Source of the DNA: Bordetella parapertussis
Lineage (GTDB): Bacteria; Pseudomonadota; Gammaproteobacteria; Burkholderiales; Burkholderiaceae_C
Length of the DNA stretch: 12,077 bases
Assembly (NCBI GenBank): GCA_945873925.1
Contig: CAMCES010000051.1
Span: forward strand, 1-12,077
Reading direction: 5' to 3'
Shown piece after piece: positions 1 through 6,837 of this stretch. The notes beneath the pieces were generated by a model. It did no database searches and was not told where the DNA came from. It saw only the letters and a program-made list of their open reading frames with translations. Each line of letters starts with the position of its first letter. Within the stretch, counting starts at the first letter, position 1. Made by a program: the position numbers and the translations under genes.

Positions 1-1334
1 GGCTTGCCGTCCTCGTCTAAAAACGTGGCGTTCATGGCTTGGCTGTATTTGGTACCCAGGTAAAAAATGTGGCCGACTTCAATGCCGCGCTCAATCGCCA
101 ACACGCCTTGGCCGTCGGGCGAAGCGTCGCCCGCCACCACGTTGCGGATGTCGGCCACCAGATCGGGCTCGGGCAGGTCACGACCCCAATTGACGCCGGT
201 CAGGTGAAAGTCTTCGGCATTGGCCCCGCAGACCCAATCGGCCATCACCGCCACTTCGAGGTCAGCCACCACTTTGAGCGGCTGCTTCAAGCTGACTGGG
301 CCCAAGTACCCCGGTTTGCAGCCAAAGTGGTTGTCAATTTCCGTGGCGGTGGCAAAGCGAAAGCCAGCTTCAAAGCCAGGCAGCTTGCCGACCTTGACTT
401 CGTTCATGTCATGGTCGCCACGGAGCAGCAACAGCCAGACCTGTGACTTCACCACCTCGCCCTGTTCGTTCAAGGTGTCGGTGGCCAAGACCAGTGACTT
501 GACCGTTTGGCTCAAGGGCAAACCCAACAACATGGCGACGTCCGCGCAAGTGCTTTTACCGGGCGTGGGGGTTTTGGCCAGGGCTTGGCCAGCGGCAGGC
601 CGGGCTTGCTGAGGCGGCAAGGCTTGGGCTTTTTCCATGTTGGCCGCGTAATCGCTGCTCGGGCAGTAAACGATGGCGTCCTCACCCGTGGCGGCCATCA
701 CTTGGAACTCCTCGGACAGATCGCCACCGATGGCGCCGCTGTCAGCGGCCACTGCGCGGTACTGCAAGCCAAACCGGTCAAAGATGCGTCGATAAGCCTG
801 CGCCATATCCTGGTAGCTGGCCTTGGCGGCTTCGCCGGTGCGGTCAAAGCTGTAGGCGTCTTTCATGATGAATTCGCGCCCGCGCATGAGGCCAAAACGG
901 GGGCGGCGCTCGTCGCGGAACTTGGTTTGGATTTGGTAGAAATTTTTCGGCAGCTGCTTGTAGCTGCGCAATTCTTGGCGAGCGATGTCAGTCACCACTT
1001 CTTCGCTGGTGGGCTGCACCACGAAATCTCGACCATGGCGGTCGCGAATGCGCAGCAGCTCGGGGCCCATCTTCTCGAAACGGCCGGTCTCTTGCCAAAG
1101 CTCGGCGGGTTGCACCACGGGCATGGTCAGCTCAATCGCCAGCGCCCGGTTCATTTCTTCCCGCACGATCGCTTCCACCTTGCGGATCACCCGCAGGCCC
1201 ATGGGCATGTAGGTGTAAATGCCTGCTCCCAGCTTTTTGATCATGCCAGCGCGCATCATCAATTGATGACTGGCCACTTCAGCGTCGGCAGGGGCTTCTT
1301 TGAGGGTGGAAATGAGGTACTGTGAGGCTTTCAT
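1..1334 (-). CDS. proS: Prolyl-tRNA synthetase, N-terminal part (cut by window edge)
   Basis: Class II aminoacyl-tRNA synthetase that charges tRNA(Pro) with proline in the cytoplasm. The reverse strand is open from an ATG at 1334 to base 1, about 444 residues; bacterial ProRS is about 570-580, so the rest of the catalytic core and the anticodon-binding domain lie outside. The start MKASQYLISTLKEAP and the following LGAGIYTYMPMG are typical. Motif 1 lies near residues 60-85 (MPVVQPAELWQETGR) and motif 2 near 138-160 (KFRDERRPRFG, then REFIMKDAYSF). Residues about 224-407 form the YbaK-like insertion domain that edits Ala-tRNA(Pro) in cis; K279 falls where E. coli has its editing lysine. No clear Shine-Dalgarno precedes the ATG, but conservation fixes the start. 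The gene is divergent from rppH, with about 105 bases between the two starts. Confidence 0.97.
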   Translation of the reverse strand, partial: MKASQYLISTLKEAPADAEVASHQLMMRAGMIKKLGAGIYTYMPMGLRVIRKVEAIVREEMNRALAIELTMPVVQPAELWQETGRFEKMGPELLRIRDRHGRDFVVQPTSEEVVTDIARQELRSYKQLPKNFYQIQTKFRDERRPRFGLMRGREFIMKDAYSFDRTGEAAKASYQDMAQAYRRIFDRFGLQYRAVAADSGAIGGDLSEEFQVMAATGEDAIVYCPSSDYAANMEKAQALPPQQARPAAGQALAKTPTPGKSTCADVAMLLGLPLSQTVKSLVLATDTLNEQGEVVKSQVWLLLLRGDHDMNEVKVGKLPGFEAGFRFATATEIDNHFGCKPGYLGPVSLKQPLKVVADLEVAVMADWVCGANAEDFHLTGVNWGRDLPEPDLVADIRNVVAGDASPDGQGVLAIERGIEVGHIFYLGTKYSQAMNATFLDEDGK

Positions 1335-1382
1335 GCGCGAAAATTGCCGCTATGGGCATTAGAGAATCGTGGTCCTGACCTC

Positions 1383-1410
1383 TTGATGCCAGCCCGATGC
1401 TGTGCATAAT
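1383..1410 (+). promoter_or_regulatory. Candidate sigma-70 promoter for rppH
   Basis: TTGATG at 1383-1388 and CATAAT at 1405-1410 are separated by 16 bases, matching four of six and five of six sigma-70 consensus positions. Transcription would start near 1417, about 23 bases before the rppH ATG. This is by eye only; no start site is known. Confidence 0.45.
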
Positions 1411-1439
1411 GGTTGCAGTTGAATTTTTGAGGTTTGATT

Positions 1440-2018
1440 ATGCTTGACCGGGATGGCTTTAGGCCCAACGTCGGCATCATATTGCTCAACCAGAAGAACC
1501 AGGTTTTTTGGGGCAAGCGCATCCGAACCCACAGTTGGCAGTTCCCGCAAGGCGGCATCGACCGCGGCGAAACGCCCGAGCAGGCGATGTACCGGGAACT
1601 GCATGAAGAGGTCGGGCTCCACGCGGAGCATGTGCGCATCGTGGCTCGAACCCGTGATTGGTTGCGTTATGAGGTGCCAGACCGTTACATCCGCAAGGAT
1701 GCGCGCGGCCACTACAAAGGACAAAAGCAAATCTGGTTTTTGTTGCAAATGGTCGCGGCCGACCACGCCTTAAACCTGCGTGCCAGCACCCATCCAGAAT
1801 TCGACGCTTGGCGTTGGAACAACTATTGGGTTCCCCTGGAATCCGTGGTCGAATTCAAGCGCGGGGTGTATGAACTGGCGCTGATTGAGCTCGCCCGCCA
1901 CCTGCCGCGCCAAGACAACAAAACCCGGTTTTTGCGACAAGGACCGCGCAGCTTGAACGACCCTCACCCTCTGTCTGGCCCCGAGGAGCACGGCGGCAAT
2001 GAAACCGCCGGCAACTGA
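1440..2018 (+). CDS. rppH: RNA pyrophosphohydrolase RppH (Nudix)
   Basis: RppH removes pyrophosphate from the triphosphorylated (or diphosphorylated) 5' end of mRNA, which opens the transcript to RNase E decay. The protein is 192 residues from the ATG at 1440. The Nudix box spans residues 38-60 (G38, E44, R52-E53-L54, E56-E57, G59), with E53, E56 and E57 as expected metal ligands. DGFRPNVGI at the N-terminus, HSWQFPQGGI before the box, and GQKQIWFLL and PEFDAWRW after it are family signatures shared with E. coli RppH. A TTG two codons upstream is in frame, but the ATG has the better site: TTGAGG at 1428-1432 leaves a 7-base spacer. The last 35 or so residues form a polar, probably disordered tail. 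It converges with proB, with 7 bases between the stop codons. Confidence 0.95.
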   Translation: MLDRDGFRPNVGIILLNQKNQVFWGKRIRTHSWQFPQGGIDRGETPEQAMYRELHEEVGLHAEHVRIVARTRDWLRYEVPDRYIRKDARGHYKGQKQIWFLLQMVAADHALNLRASTHPEFDAWRWNNYWVPLESVVEFKRGVYELALIELARHLPRQDNKTRFLRQGPRSLNDPHPLSGPEEHGGNETAGN

Positions 2019-2025
2019 GCCGATC

Positions 2026-3174
2026 CTAGTCAGTCAGTGCGCGCATCAGCACCAGGTTGTCGCGGTGCACCATCTCGGCTTCGGCCACGTAACCCAACAG
2101 CTTTTCAATGTCGGTCGAGGCTTTTTTGCACAACAGGCGCATTTCCGCGCTGGCGTAGTTGGCCAAGCCTCGGGCCAATTCTTGGCCTTGCAGATCGCAA
2201 ATCGCGATCACATCGCCGCGTGAAAACTCACCCTTGACGCTGTGCATGCCAATCGGCAACAGGCTTTTGCCCTCTTGCAGCAGCTTGACCACCGCACCGG
2301 CATCGATGGTGATGGCCCCACGCAATTGCAGGTGGTCAGCCATCCATTGTTTGCGAGCCTGCTGTTTTTGCGTGGGCGCGACCAACAAGGTGCCAATGCT
2401 TTCGCCACCCACCAACCGCAGCAAAGCGTTGGGCTCTCGGCCCCAAGCGATCACGGTGCTCGCACCTGAACCAGCAGCCCGCTTGGCCGCCAAGATTTTC
2501 GTCAACATGCCGCCGCGACCCATGCTCGAGCCAGCGCCCCCGGCCATCAACTCAAGCTCAGGGTCACCGGCTTGGCCGATGGGGATGAGCTGGGCTTGGG
2601 GATTTTTCCGTGGGTCTGCACTGAACAAACCCTTTTGGTCGGTCAAGATCACCAGGACATCGGCTTCGAGCAAATTGGCCACCAAGGCGCCCAAGGTGTC
2701 GTTGTCGCCAAATTTGATCTCATCGTTGACCACTGTGTCGTTCTCGTTGATCACTGGCAACACCCCATGGGCGAGCAAGGTGTTCAGGGTGGAGCGGGCA
2801 TTCAGGTAGCGCTCGCGGTCAGCCAAATCGGCATGCGTCAACAGCACTTGGGCGCTGCCCAAGCCGTGCTCGCGCAGTTTGCTTTCGTACATTTGCACCA
2901 AGCCCATTTGACCCACCGCGGCAGCGGCTTGCAATTCATGGATTTCATGGGGCCGCGTCGTCCAGCCCAGGCGTTTCATGCCTTCGGCGATGGCACCGCT
3001 GGAGACCATGATCACTTCCCGCTTGGGCTCAGAGCGAATCAACAGCGCGATTTGGCGGCACCACTCACCGATGGCCTGTTCGTCCAAGCCCCGGCCCTCG
3101 TTGGTGACCAGGCTCGAGCCCACCTTCACCACAATGCGGCGGGCGTCTTGCAGGATGCGGTTAGGGTCTGACAT
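2026..3174 (-). CDS. proB: Glutamate 5-kinase
   Basis: ProB phosphorylates L-glutamate to gamma-glutamyl phosphate, the first and normally proline-inhibited step of proline synthesis. From the ATG at 3174 the protein has 382 residues, the usual length for the two-domain form. The amino-acid kinase domain starts with RRIVVKVGSSLVTN at residues 12-25, has VSSGAIAEG at 57-65, and carries the INENDTVV and FGDNDTLGALVA segments that bind glutamate and ATP. A C-terminal PUA domain follows from about residue 280 (RGAITIDAGAVVKLL, then LPIGMHSVKGEFSRGDV). The frame is open 52 codons further upstream, but that extension lies inside obgE and is not ProB-like. The start lies 7 bases after the obgE stop with no good ribosome site, so translational coupling to obgE is likely. 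The partner gene proA is not in the window. Confidence 0.95.
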   Translation of the reverse strand: MSDPNRILQDARRIVVKVGSSLVTNEGRGLDEQAIGEWCRQIALLIRSEPKREVIMVSSGAIAEGMKRLGWTTRPHEIHELQAAAAVGQMGLVQMYESKLREHGLGSAQVLLTHADLADRERYLNARSTLNTLLAHGVLPVINENDTVVNDEIKFGDNDTLGALVANLLEADVLVILTDQKGLFSADPRKNPQAQLIPIGQAGDPELELMAGGAGSSMGRGGMLTKILAAKRAAGSGASTVIAWGREPNALLRLVGGESIGTLLVAPTQKQQARKQWMADHLQLRGAITIDAGAVVKLLQEGKSLLPIGMHSVKGEFSRGDVIAICDLQGQELARGLANYASAEMRLLCKKASTDIEKLLGYVAEAEMVHRDNLVLMRALTD

Positions 3175-3181
3175 GCTGGTT

Positions 3182-4264
3182 TCAGTGGGAATGGGGGACC
3201 AATCGCACATCGGCGAAACGGGGATCGGGTGCTTCCTCGACCTGGGTGGATTTGAATTGCGCCTGCAAGTGGTCAAAAACCGCCCGCACCAAACCTTCAC
3301 AGCCTTCGCGGTTGAGGGCGGAGATTTCAAACACCGGACCTTTGTATTTGAAGCGCTTGACGAACTCTTTCACCCGCGCAGCGCGCTCATCGGTTGGCAC
3401 CATGTCAAGCTTGTTGAGCACCAGCCAACGCGGTTTGGCGTAGAGGGCGGGGTCGTATTTTTTCAATTCCAGCACAATGGCTTTGGCCTGCGCCACGGGG
3501 TCGATGGCGTCGTCAAACGGCGCCAAGTCGACCATGTGCAAGAGCAAACGGGTGCGTTGCAAATGCCTTAAAAACTGGTGTCCCAAGCCGGCGCCTTCAG
3601 CGGCACCTTCGATCAGGCCGGGCACATCGGCCACGACAAAGCTTTGCTCGGCTGCGACCCGTACCACGCCCAAATTCGGGTGTAAGGTGGTGAACGGGTA
3701 ATCGGCGATCTTGGGCCGGGCGTTGGAGATCGCGCTGATCAGGGTGGATTTGCCTGCGTTGGGCATGCCCAGCAAGCCGACATCGGCCAATACCTTGAGT
3801 TCGAGCTTGAGGTTTTTGCGGTCACCGGGCCAACCGGGGGTTTTTTGTCGGGGGGCGCGGTTGATCGAGCTTTTGAAGCGCATGTTGCCAAAACCACCGT
3901 CACCGCCTTTGGCGATCATGATGACCTCGCCGGGGGTGAGCAACTCGAACAGCAGGTCATTGGTGTCGGCGTCAATCAGCATGGTGCCCACCGGCATCTT
4001 GAGGATGATGTCGTCGCCAGCCGCGCCAAACATGTCCGAGCCCATGCCGTGCTGACCGCGTTTGGCCTCATGGCGTTTGGAGAACCGGAAGTCGACCAGG
4101 GTGTTCAGGCTGGCGTCTGCCACGGCAAAGACATGGCCGCCTCGGCCACCATCGCCACCGTTGGGGCCGCCAAATTCTTTGTATTTTTCGTGACGAAACG
4201 AGACGCAGCCGTTCCCGCCGTCGCCGGCGATCACGTCAATATACGCTTCATCTACGAATTTCAT
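3182..4264 (-). CDS. obgE: Ribosome-assembly GTPase ObgE/CgtA
   Basis: Essential Obg-family GTPase that acts in late 50S assembly and the stringent response. The protein has 360 residues. Residues 1-158 are the glycine-rich Obg fold (GDGGNGCVSFRHEKY, GPNGGDGGRGG, KGGDGGFGNMRFKSS). The G domain follows: G1 GMPNAGKS at 166-173, the G2 region FTT at 191-193, G3 DVPG at 213-216, G4 NKLD at 284-287, and G5 SAL at 315-317. The C-terminal tail after about residue 340 is short (VEEAPDPRFADVRLVPHSH). The ATG at 4264 opens the conserved MKFVDEAYIDV sequence; the bases before it (a run of C) give only a poor ribosome site. It lies downstream of rplU-rpmA behind a terminator, so its expression may depend on readthrough or its own promoter. 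Confidence 0.97.
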   Translation of the reverse strand: MKFVDEAYIDVIAGDGGNGCVSFRHEKYKEFGGPNGGDGGRGGHVFAVADASLNTLVDFRFSKRHEAKRGQHGMGSDMFGAAGDDIILKMPVGTMLIDADTNDLLFELLTPGEVIMIAKGGDGGFGNMRFKSSINRAPRQKTPGWPGDRKNLKLELKVLADVGLLGMPNAGKSTLISAISNARPKIADYPFTTLHPNLGVVRVAAEQSFVVADVPGLIEGAAEGAGLGHQFLRHLQRTRLLLHMVDLAPFDDAIDPVAQAKAIVLELKKYDPALYAKPRWLVLNKLDMVPTDERAARVKEFVKRFKYKGPVFEISALNREGCEGLVRAVFDHLQAQFKSTQVEEAPDPRFADVRLVPHSH

Positions 4265-4275
4265 GGGGGTATCTT

Positions 4276-4305
4276 AAAGAGAAAAGCCCCGACGAGCGGG
4301 GCTTT
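4276..4305 (-). terminator. Intrinsic terminator after rpmA
   Basis: Arms AAAGCCCCG (4283-4291) and CGGGGCTTT (4297-4305) form a 9-bp stem with the 5-base loop ACGAG as written on the plus strand. Read leftward, the stem is followed by TTTTCTCTTT down to about 4276. The stem is GC-rich and the tail is U-rich, so it should stop or attenuate rplU-rpmA transcription before obgE. Rightward there is no gene that it would serve. Confidence 0.85.
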
Positions 4306-4325
4306 CGCTGAGTTTGAACGCTGGA

Positions 4326-4583
4326 TCAGACGGGTGTCACATTGACCAAGTGTTTGTTTAATGCGCCTTTGATGGAGAAGGAAACATGCCCTTCCACCAA
4401 GGCGAACAAGGTGTGGTCTTTGCCAATACCGACATTAGTGCCAGGGTGGAACTTGGTGCCACGTTGGCGAAGGATGATTGCGCCAGCTGTGATGTGTTCG
4501 CCGCCAAAGGCTTTGACGCCGAGCATTTTGGGTTGGGAATCGCGGCCGTTTCGCGTGGAACCGCCGCCTTTTTTCTGTGCCAT
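4326..4583 (-). CDS. rpmA: 50S ribosomal protein bL27
   Basis: Large-subunit protein bL27, 85 residues, whose flexible N-terminus reaches toward the peptidyl transferase centre. The start MAQKKGGGSTRNGRDS and the middle segments GGEHITAGAIILRQRG and VGIGKDHTLFAL are diagnostic. There is no Firmicutes-type cleavable N-terminal extension. A strong AAGGAG Shine-Dalgarno (4592-4597) sits 8 bases before the ATG and overlaps the TAA stop of rplU, which suggests coupled translation. The gap to rplU is 12 bases. Confidence 0.98.
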   Translation of the reverse strand: MAQKKGGGSTRNGRDSQPKMLGVKAFGGEHITAGAIILRQRGTKFHPGTNVGIGKDHTLFALVEGHVSFSIKGALNKHLVNVTPV

Positions 4584-4595
4584 GGTGCTTGCTCC

Positions 4596-4907
4596 TTAGC
4601 CTTGGATAGAGGCGATCTGCAGTTCTGTGAACTGTTGACGATGGCCTTGACGTTTTTGGTAATGCTTGCGACGGCGCATTTTGAAAATGCGCACTTTGTC
4701 GTGCTTGCCGTGGGCCATGACCATGGCCTTGACAGTTGCACCGGACACCAAGGGTGTGCCAACCTTGAGATCAGCGCCGTTGCCGACAGCCAACACCTGG
4801 TCAATCACGATTTCTTGGCCAACGTCCGCAGCGATCTGTTCTACTTTGATTTTTTCGCCGGCTGACACGCGATACTGCTTGCCACCGGTTTTTATGACTG
4901 CGTACAT
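4596..4907 (-). CDS. rplU: 50S ribosomal protein bL21
   Basis: Large-subunit protein bL21, 103 residues, binding 23S rRNA. MYAVIKTGGKQYRVSAGEKIKVE at the start and the basic segment KVRIFKMRRRKHYQKRQGHRQ near residues 71-91 are characteristic. The ATG at 4907 has an AGAGG site (4913-4917) five bases upstream. It is the first gene of the leftward run, which is the conserved rplU-rpmA pair divergent from ispB, as in many beta- and gammaproteobacteria. Confidence 0.98.
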   Translation of the reverse strand: MYAVIKTGGKQYRVSAGEKIKVEQIAADVGQEIVIDQVLAVGNGADLKVGTPLVSGATVKAMVMAHGKHDKVRIFKMRRRKHYQKRQGHRQQFTELQIASIQG

Positions 4908-4967
4908 ACGAACCTCTGAAAGATAGACTCTTCATTGCTCTGCCAACGGATTTTAACAGAGCCCGAT

Positions 4968-4976
4968 ATTCTAGCA
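4968..4976 (-). promoter_or_regulatory. Extended -10 promoter for rplU-rpmA
   Basis: On the minus strand TGC (4976-4974) directly precedes TAGAAT (4973-4968), an extended -10 element. The hexamer 17 bases upstream (CGCCCA) is a poor -35, which fits an extended -10 promoter. The start would be near 4961, leaving a leader of about 54 bases. Unverified. Confidence 0.5.
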
Positions 4977-4998
4977 TGTTAAGGCGGAATTGGGCGTT

Positions 4999-5026
4999 CC
5001 CCCCCCTCCCTCTGGCCCGCCCTCCC
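4999..5026 (-). other. G-tract cluster, possible G-quadruplex
   Basis: The plus strand has five C-runs at 4999-5006, 5008-5010, 5016-5018, 5020-5022 and 5024-5026. The minus strand therefore has five G-tracts of three or more, with loops of 1, 1, 5 and 1 bases when read leftward. This satisfies the usual G3+N1-7 pattern. It ends directly against the ispB TATAAT box and lies just upstream of the rplU promoter core. Folding is inferred, not shown. Confidence 0.6.
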
Positions 5027-5032
5027 TATAAT
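5027..5032 (+). promoter_or_regulatory. -10 box for ispB
   Basis: A perfect TATAAT lies 26 bases before the TTG start of ispB. The expected -35 position falls inside the C-rich tract and has no recognisable hexamer, so the promoter is either activator-assisted or weak. The predicted start is near 5039, giving a leader of only about 20 bases. Confidence 0.5.
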
Positions 5033-5057
5033 TAATCCATGCATATGGAAAGTCACC

Positions 5058-6044
5058 TTGGACACCACTGAAGCCAAACCCCCCAAGGCCTACCCTGGTC
5101 TGATTGGCATGGACATGCTGGCGGTTGACGGTTTGATCACTGCCCGTCTGACTTCTGGTGTTCCACTGGTGGCTCAAGTGGCTCAGCACATCATCTTGGC
5201 TGGGGGCAAGCGCTTACGTCCGGTGCTGTTACTGCTCATGGCCGGGGCTTTGGGCTACAAAGGCGCTGACCACCACAAATTGGCTGCGGTCATTGAATTC
5301 ATCCACACCGCCACCCTGCTCCATGACGACGTGGTCGACGATTCCAACCTGAGGCGCGGGCGCCCCACCGCCAACGCCATGTTCGGCAACCCCGCCAGCG
5401 TCTTGGTGGGTGACTTTTTGTATTCACGCGCGTTCCAAATGATGGTGGAGTGCCAAGACATCCGTATCCTGGACACGGTTGCTGAGGCCACCAACGTGAT
5501 TGCCGAAGGCGAAGTGTTGCAATTGATGAACATGCACGATGCTTCCTTGGACATCGAAGCGTATTTACGCGTGATTCGCAGCAAAACCGCCAAATTGTTC
5601 GAGGCCAGCACCCGTTTACCTGCGATTTTGACCAAGGCTGACCCTGCCCTTGAAGCGGCGTGCGCCCATTACGGACAGACTTTGGGTACGGCTTTTCAGG
5701 TGATTGACGATGTACTGGATTACGACGGCGATGCCGCTGTCATGGGCAAAAACATGGGGGACGATTTGCGCGAGGGCAAAGCCACACTGCCTTTGATCAT
5801 TGCCATGCAACGGGGCAACGCGGCTCAGTGCACTCTGATCAAGCGTGCGATTGAACAAGGCGAGGTGGATGCCTTGCATGACATCGCTCAGATCGTGCGT
5901 GAAACTGGCGCCATGCAGTTGACCCGGGAAGCCGCATCAGCAGAGGCGCAGATGGCCCTAAACCAGTTGGATCAATTACCAAACAGTGACTACAAATTGG
6001 CCTTACAAGAAATCGCCGAACAGCTGCTGGACCGTCAAAGCTGA
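5058..6044 (+). CDS. ispB: Long-chain polyprenyl diphosphate synthase (octaprenyl type)
   Basis: Trans-prenyltransferase that extends farnesyl diphosphate with isopentenyl units to make the quinone side chain. The protein has 328 residues. GGKRLRPVLL is at 49-58. The first Asp-rich motif DDVVDD is at 90-95, followed by RRGRPTAN, and the second motif DDVLD is at 217-221. KTAKLFEAS and GKNMGDDLREGKATLPL are also conserved. A small residue (A85) five positions before the first Asp motif, as in E. coli IspB, fits a long C40-type product; the exact length is inferred. The start is TTG at 5058 with GGAAAG five bases upstream. Nearby ATGs at 5039 and 5045 are out of frame, and no other in-frame start lies between the -10 box and here. 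It is divergent from rplU. Confidence 0.95.
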   Translation: MDTTEAKPPKAYPGLIGMDMLAVDGLITARLTSGVPLVAQVAQHIILAGGKRLRPVLLLLMAGALGYKGADHHKLAAVIEFIHTATLLHDDVVDDSNLRRGRPTANAMFGNPASVLVGDFLYSRAFQMMVECQDIRILDTVAEATNVIAEGEVLQLMNMHDASLDIEAYLRVIRSKTAKLFEASTRLPAILTKADPALEAACAHYGQTLGTAFQVIDDVLDYDGDAAVMGKNMGDDLREGKATLPLIIAMQRGNAAQCTLIKRAIEQGEVDALHDIAQIVRETGAMQLTREAASAEAQMALNQLDQLPNSDYKLALQEIAEQLLDRQS

Positions 6045-6046
6045 AG

Positions 6047-6310
6047 TTACTCTTCTGCGGGTGGCGCTGGCTTGGGTTTGGGCGACTTGTAAGCCACATC
6101 ACGTTGAATCCGGATGACCTTGAACATGCAGCTGCGTTTCAATTCGCCGTTTTTGATTTTTTCGCAATATGTTGCGCTGCCTGCGTAGCCAGCCAAGCAG
6201 ACATTTTTTTGGTCTTGGTCATTCATCTTGGCGCATTCAGAGATGTCTCCAGCCATGGCAGGGGACATGGCAAGCAACACCATCAAAGCAAAAACCATCT
6301 CTTTGAGCAT
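6047..6310 (-). CDS. Small exported protein with duplicated C-X11-C unit
   Basis: Not recognised as a named family. The protein has 87 residues from the ATG at 6310; a TTG two codons upstream (6316) is also possible. Residues 1-20 (MLKEMVFALMVLLAMSPAMA) look like a cleavable Sec signal peptide with an A-M-A site. The mature part has four cysteines at 26, 38, 49 and 61. The stretches from 26-38 and 49-61 align as a tandem repeat: both are C-x-K-[M/I], with an acidic residue at +7, K at +9 and C at +12. Two disulfides in the periplasm are likely. The tail is proline- and lysine-rich (KSPKPKPAPPAEE). It ends 2 bases from the ispB stop, on the opposite strand. It is probably co-transcribed with the small gene upstream at 6364-6615 (53-base gap). 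Function unknown. Confidence 0.7.
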   Translation of the reverse strand: MLKEMVFALMVLLAMSPAMAGDISECAKMNDQDQKNVCLAGYAGSATYCEKIKNGELKRSCMFKVIRIQRDVAYKSPKPKPAPPAEE

Positions 6311-6363
6311 ATTCAATGACTTTCTTTCGATGAAATCCCTGAGCCGTTAGTCGCCAAGGCCAG

Positions 6364-6615
6364 TCAGGATCCTTCTAATAGGAATTTTTTGGTTTCTTTC
6401 AGCAGCTTCAAGGCCTCTTCTTCCTTGCCTTCTTTGAAAAGCTTTTCGCCCTCTTCGCGCATGGCTTTGGCTTTGTCCACTTCAGCACCCGTGCGTTTGG
6501 TCTTCAAAAAAGCCACGTCCACGTATTTCATTTCACATGGGACAGGACCCGCGCAATGGGCAAAAGCCATCGACTGCACTGACAACAACAGTGAGACTAA
6601 GAATAAGCGTTTCAT
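6364..6615 (-). CDS. Small exported helical protein of unknown function
   Basis: The protein has 83 residues. Residues 1-19 (MKRLFLVSLLLSVQSMAFA) are a clear signal peptide with an A-F-A cleavage site. The mature start HCAGPVPC carries two cysteines (21 and 27), which may form a disulfide. The rest is highly charged and strongly helical; residues 42-83 are rich in K and E (REEGEKLFKEGKEEEALKLL) and resemble one TPR-like helical hairpin. AAGGAA lies a few bases before the ATG at 6615, and an extended -10 promoter lies about 40 bases upstream. It is not a lipoprotein, as no lipobox is visible. A periplasmic location is inferred; the function is unknown. Confidence 0.72.
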   Translation of the reverse strand: MKRLFLVSLLLSVQSMAFAHCAGPVPCEMKYVDVAFLKTKRTGAEVDKAKAMREEGEKLFKEGKEEEALKLLKETKKFLLEGS

Positions 6616-6653
6616 GGTTTCCTTGAGCGTTTGGGGGTCCTTTGAGGGGTTTT

Positions 6654-6662
6654 ATTCTAACA
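6654..6662 (-). promoter_or_regulatory. Extended -10 promoter for the two small exported genes
   Basis: On the minus strand TGT (6662-6660) is joined to TAGAAT (6659-6654), the same extended -10 form seen before rplU. No good -35 is present. The start would fall near 6647, about 32 bases before the ATG at 6615. Confidence 0.45.
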
Positions 6663-6710
6663 ACCCTGTGCTTGCATTCCATGCCACTGCAGAACCGATC
6701 GAACCTCGGT

Positions 6711-6739
6711 CTTTGGCACGCGAGCTGGAATTGCCAAAG
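6711..6739. repeat. Inverted repeat CTTTGGCA-N13-TGCCAAAG
   Basis: Perfect 8-bp arms lie at 6711-6718 and 6732-6739 with a 13-base spacer. No T-run follows on either strand in the right place for a terminator, so an operator for one of the flanking divergent units is the better guess. It lies about 50 bases upstream of the leftward -10 box at 6654-6662. Confidence 0.5.
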
Positions 6740-6765
6740 CATAAAAAAAGATTTCGTAGACTATT

Positions 6766-6784
6766 TGTTATGGACAAAATAACA
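6766..6784. repeat. Inverted repeat TGTTAT-N7-ATAACA
   Basis: Perfect 6-bp arms at 6766-6771 and 6779-6784 flank a 7-base spacer in the AT-rich part of the 285-base spacer between the small exported genes and the regulator gene. Size and layout suit a dimeric regulator site, but in AT-rich DNA such a repeat can arise by chance. Confidence 0.35.
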
Positions 6785-6837
6785 TGGTATTCCCTTGATT
6801 TTTCCTCTTTTATCAAATAAAGGAGAGAAGCATACCA

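Noticed and set aside
507..1325. A long open frame on the plus strand opposite proS
   Set aside because: It is the antisense shadow of the well-conserved proS frame and its translation resembles no protein family.
1991..2010. Inverted repeat CGGCGG-N8-CCGCCG at the end of rppH, considered as a terminator
   Set aside because: It lies within the coding end and no T-run follows on either strand.
2159..2809. Plus-strand open frames opposite proB, and similar ones opposite obgE, rpmA and rplU
   Set aside because: All lie antisense to strongly conserved genes and arise from their codon bias.
3175..3330. A 52-codon N-terminal extension of proB
   Set aside because: It runs inside obgE and is not ProB-like; the conserved kinase sequence begins shortly after the ATG at 3174.
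6714..6734. Possible sigma-54 promoter in TTGGCACG with a following TTGC
   Set aside because: The GG and GC elements are 16 bases apart instead of the required 10.
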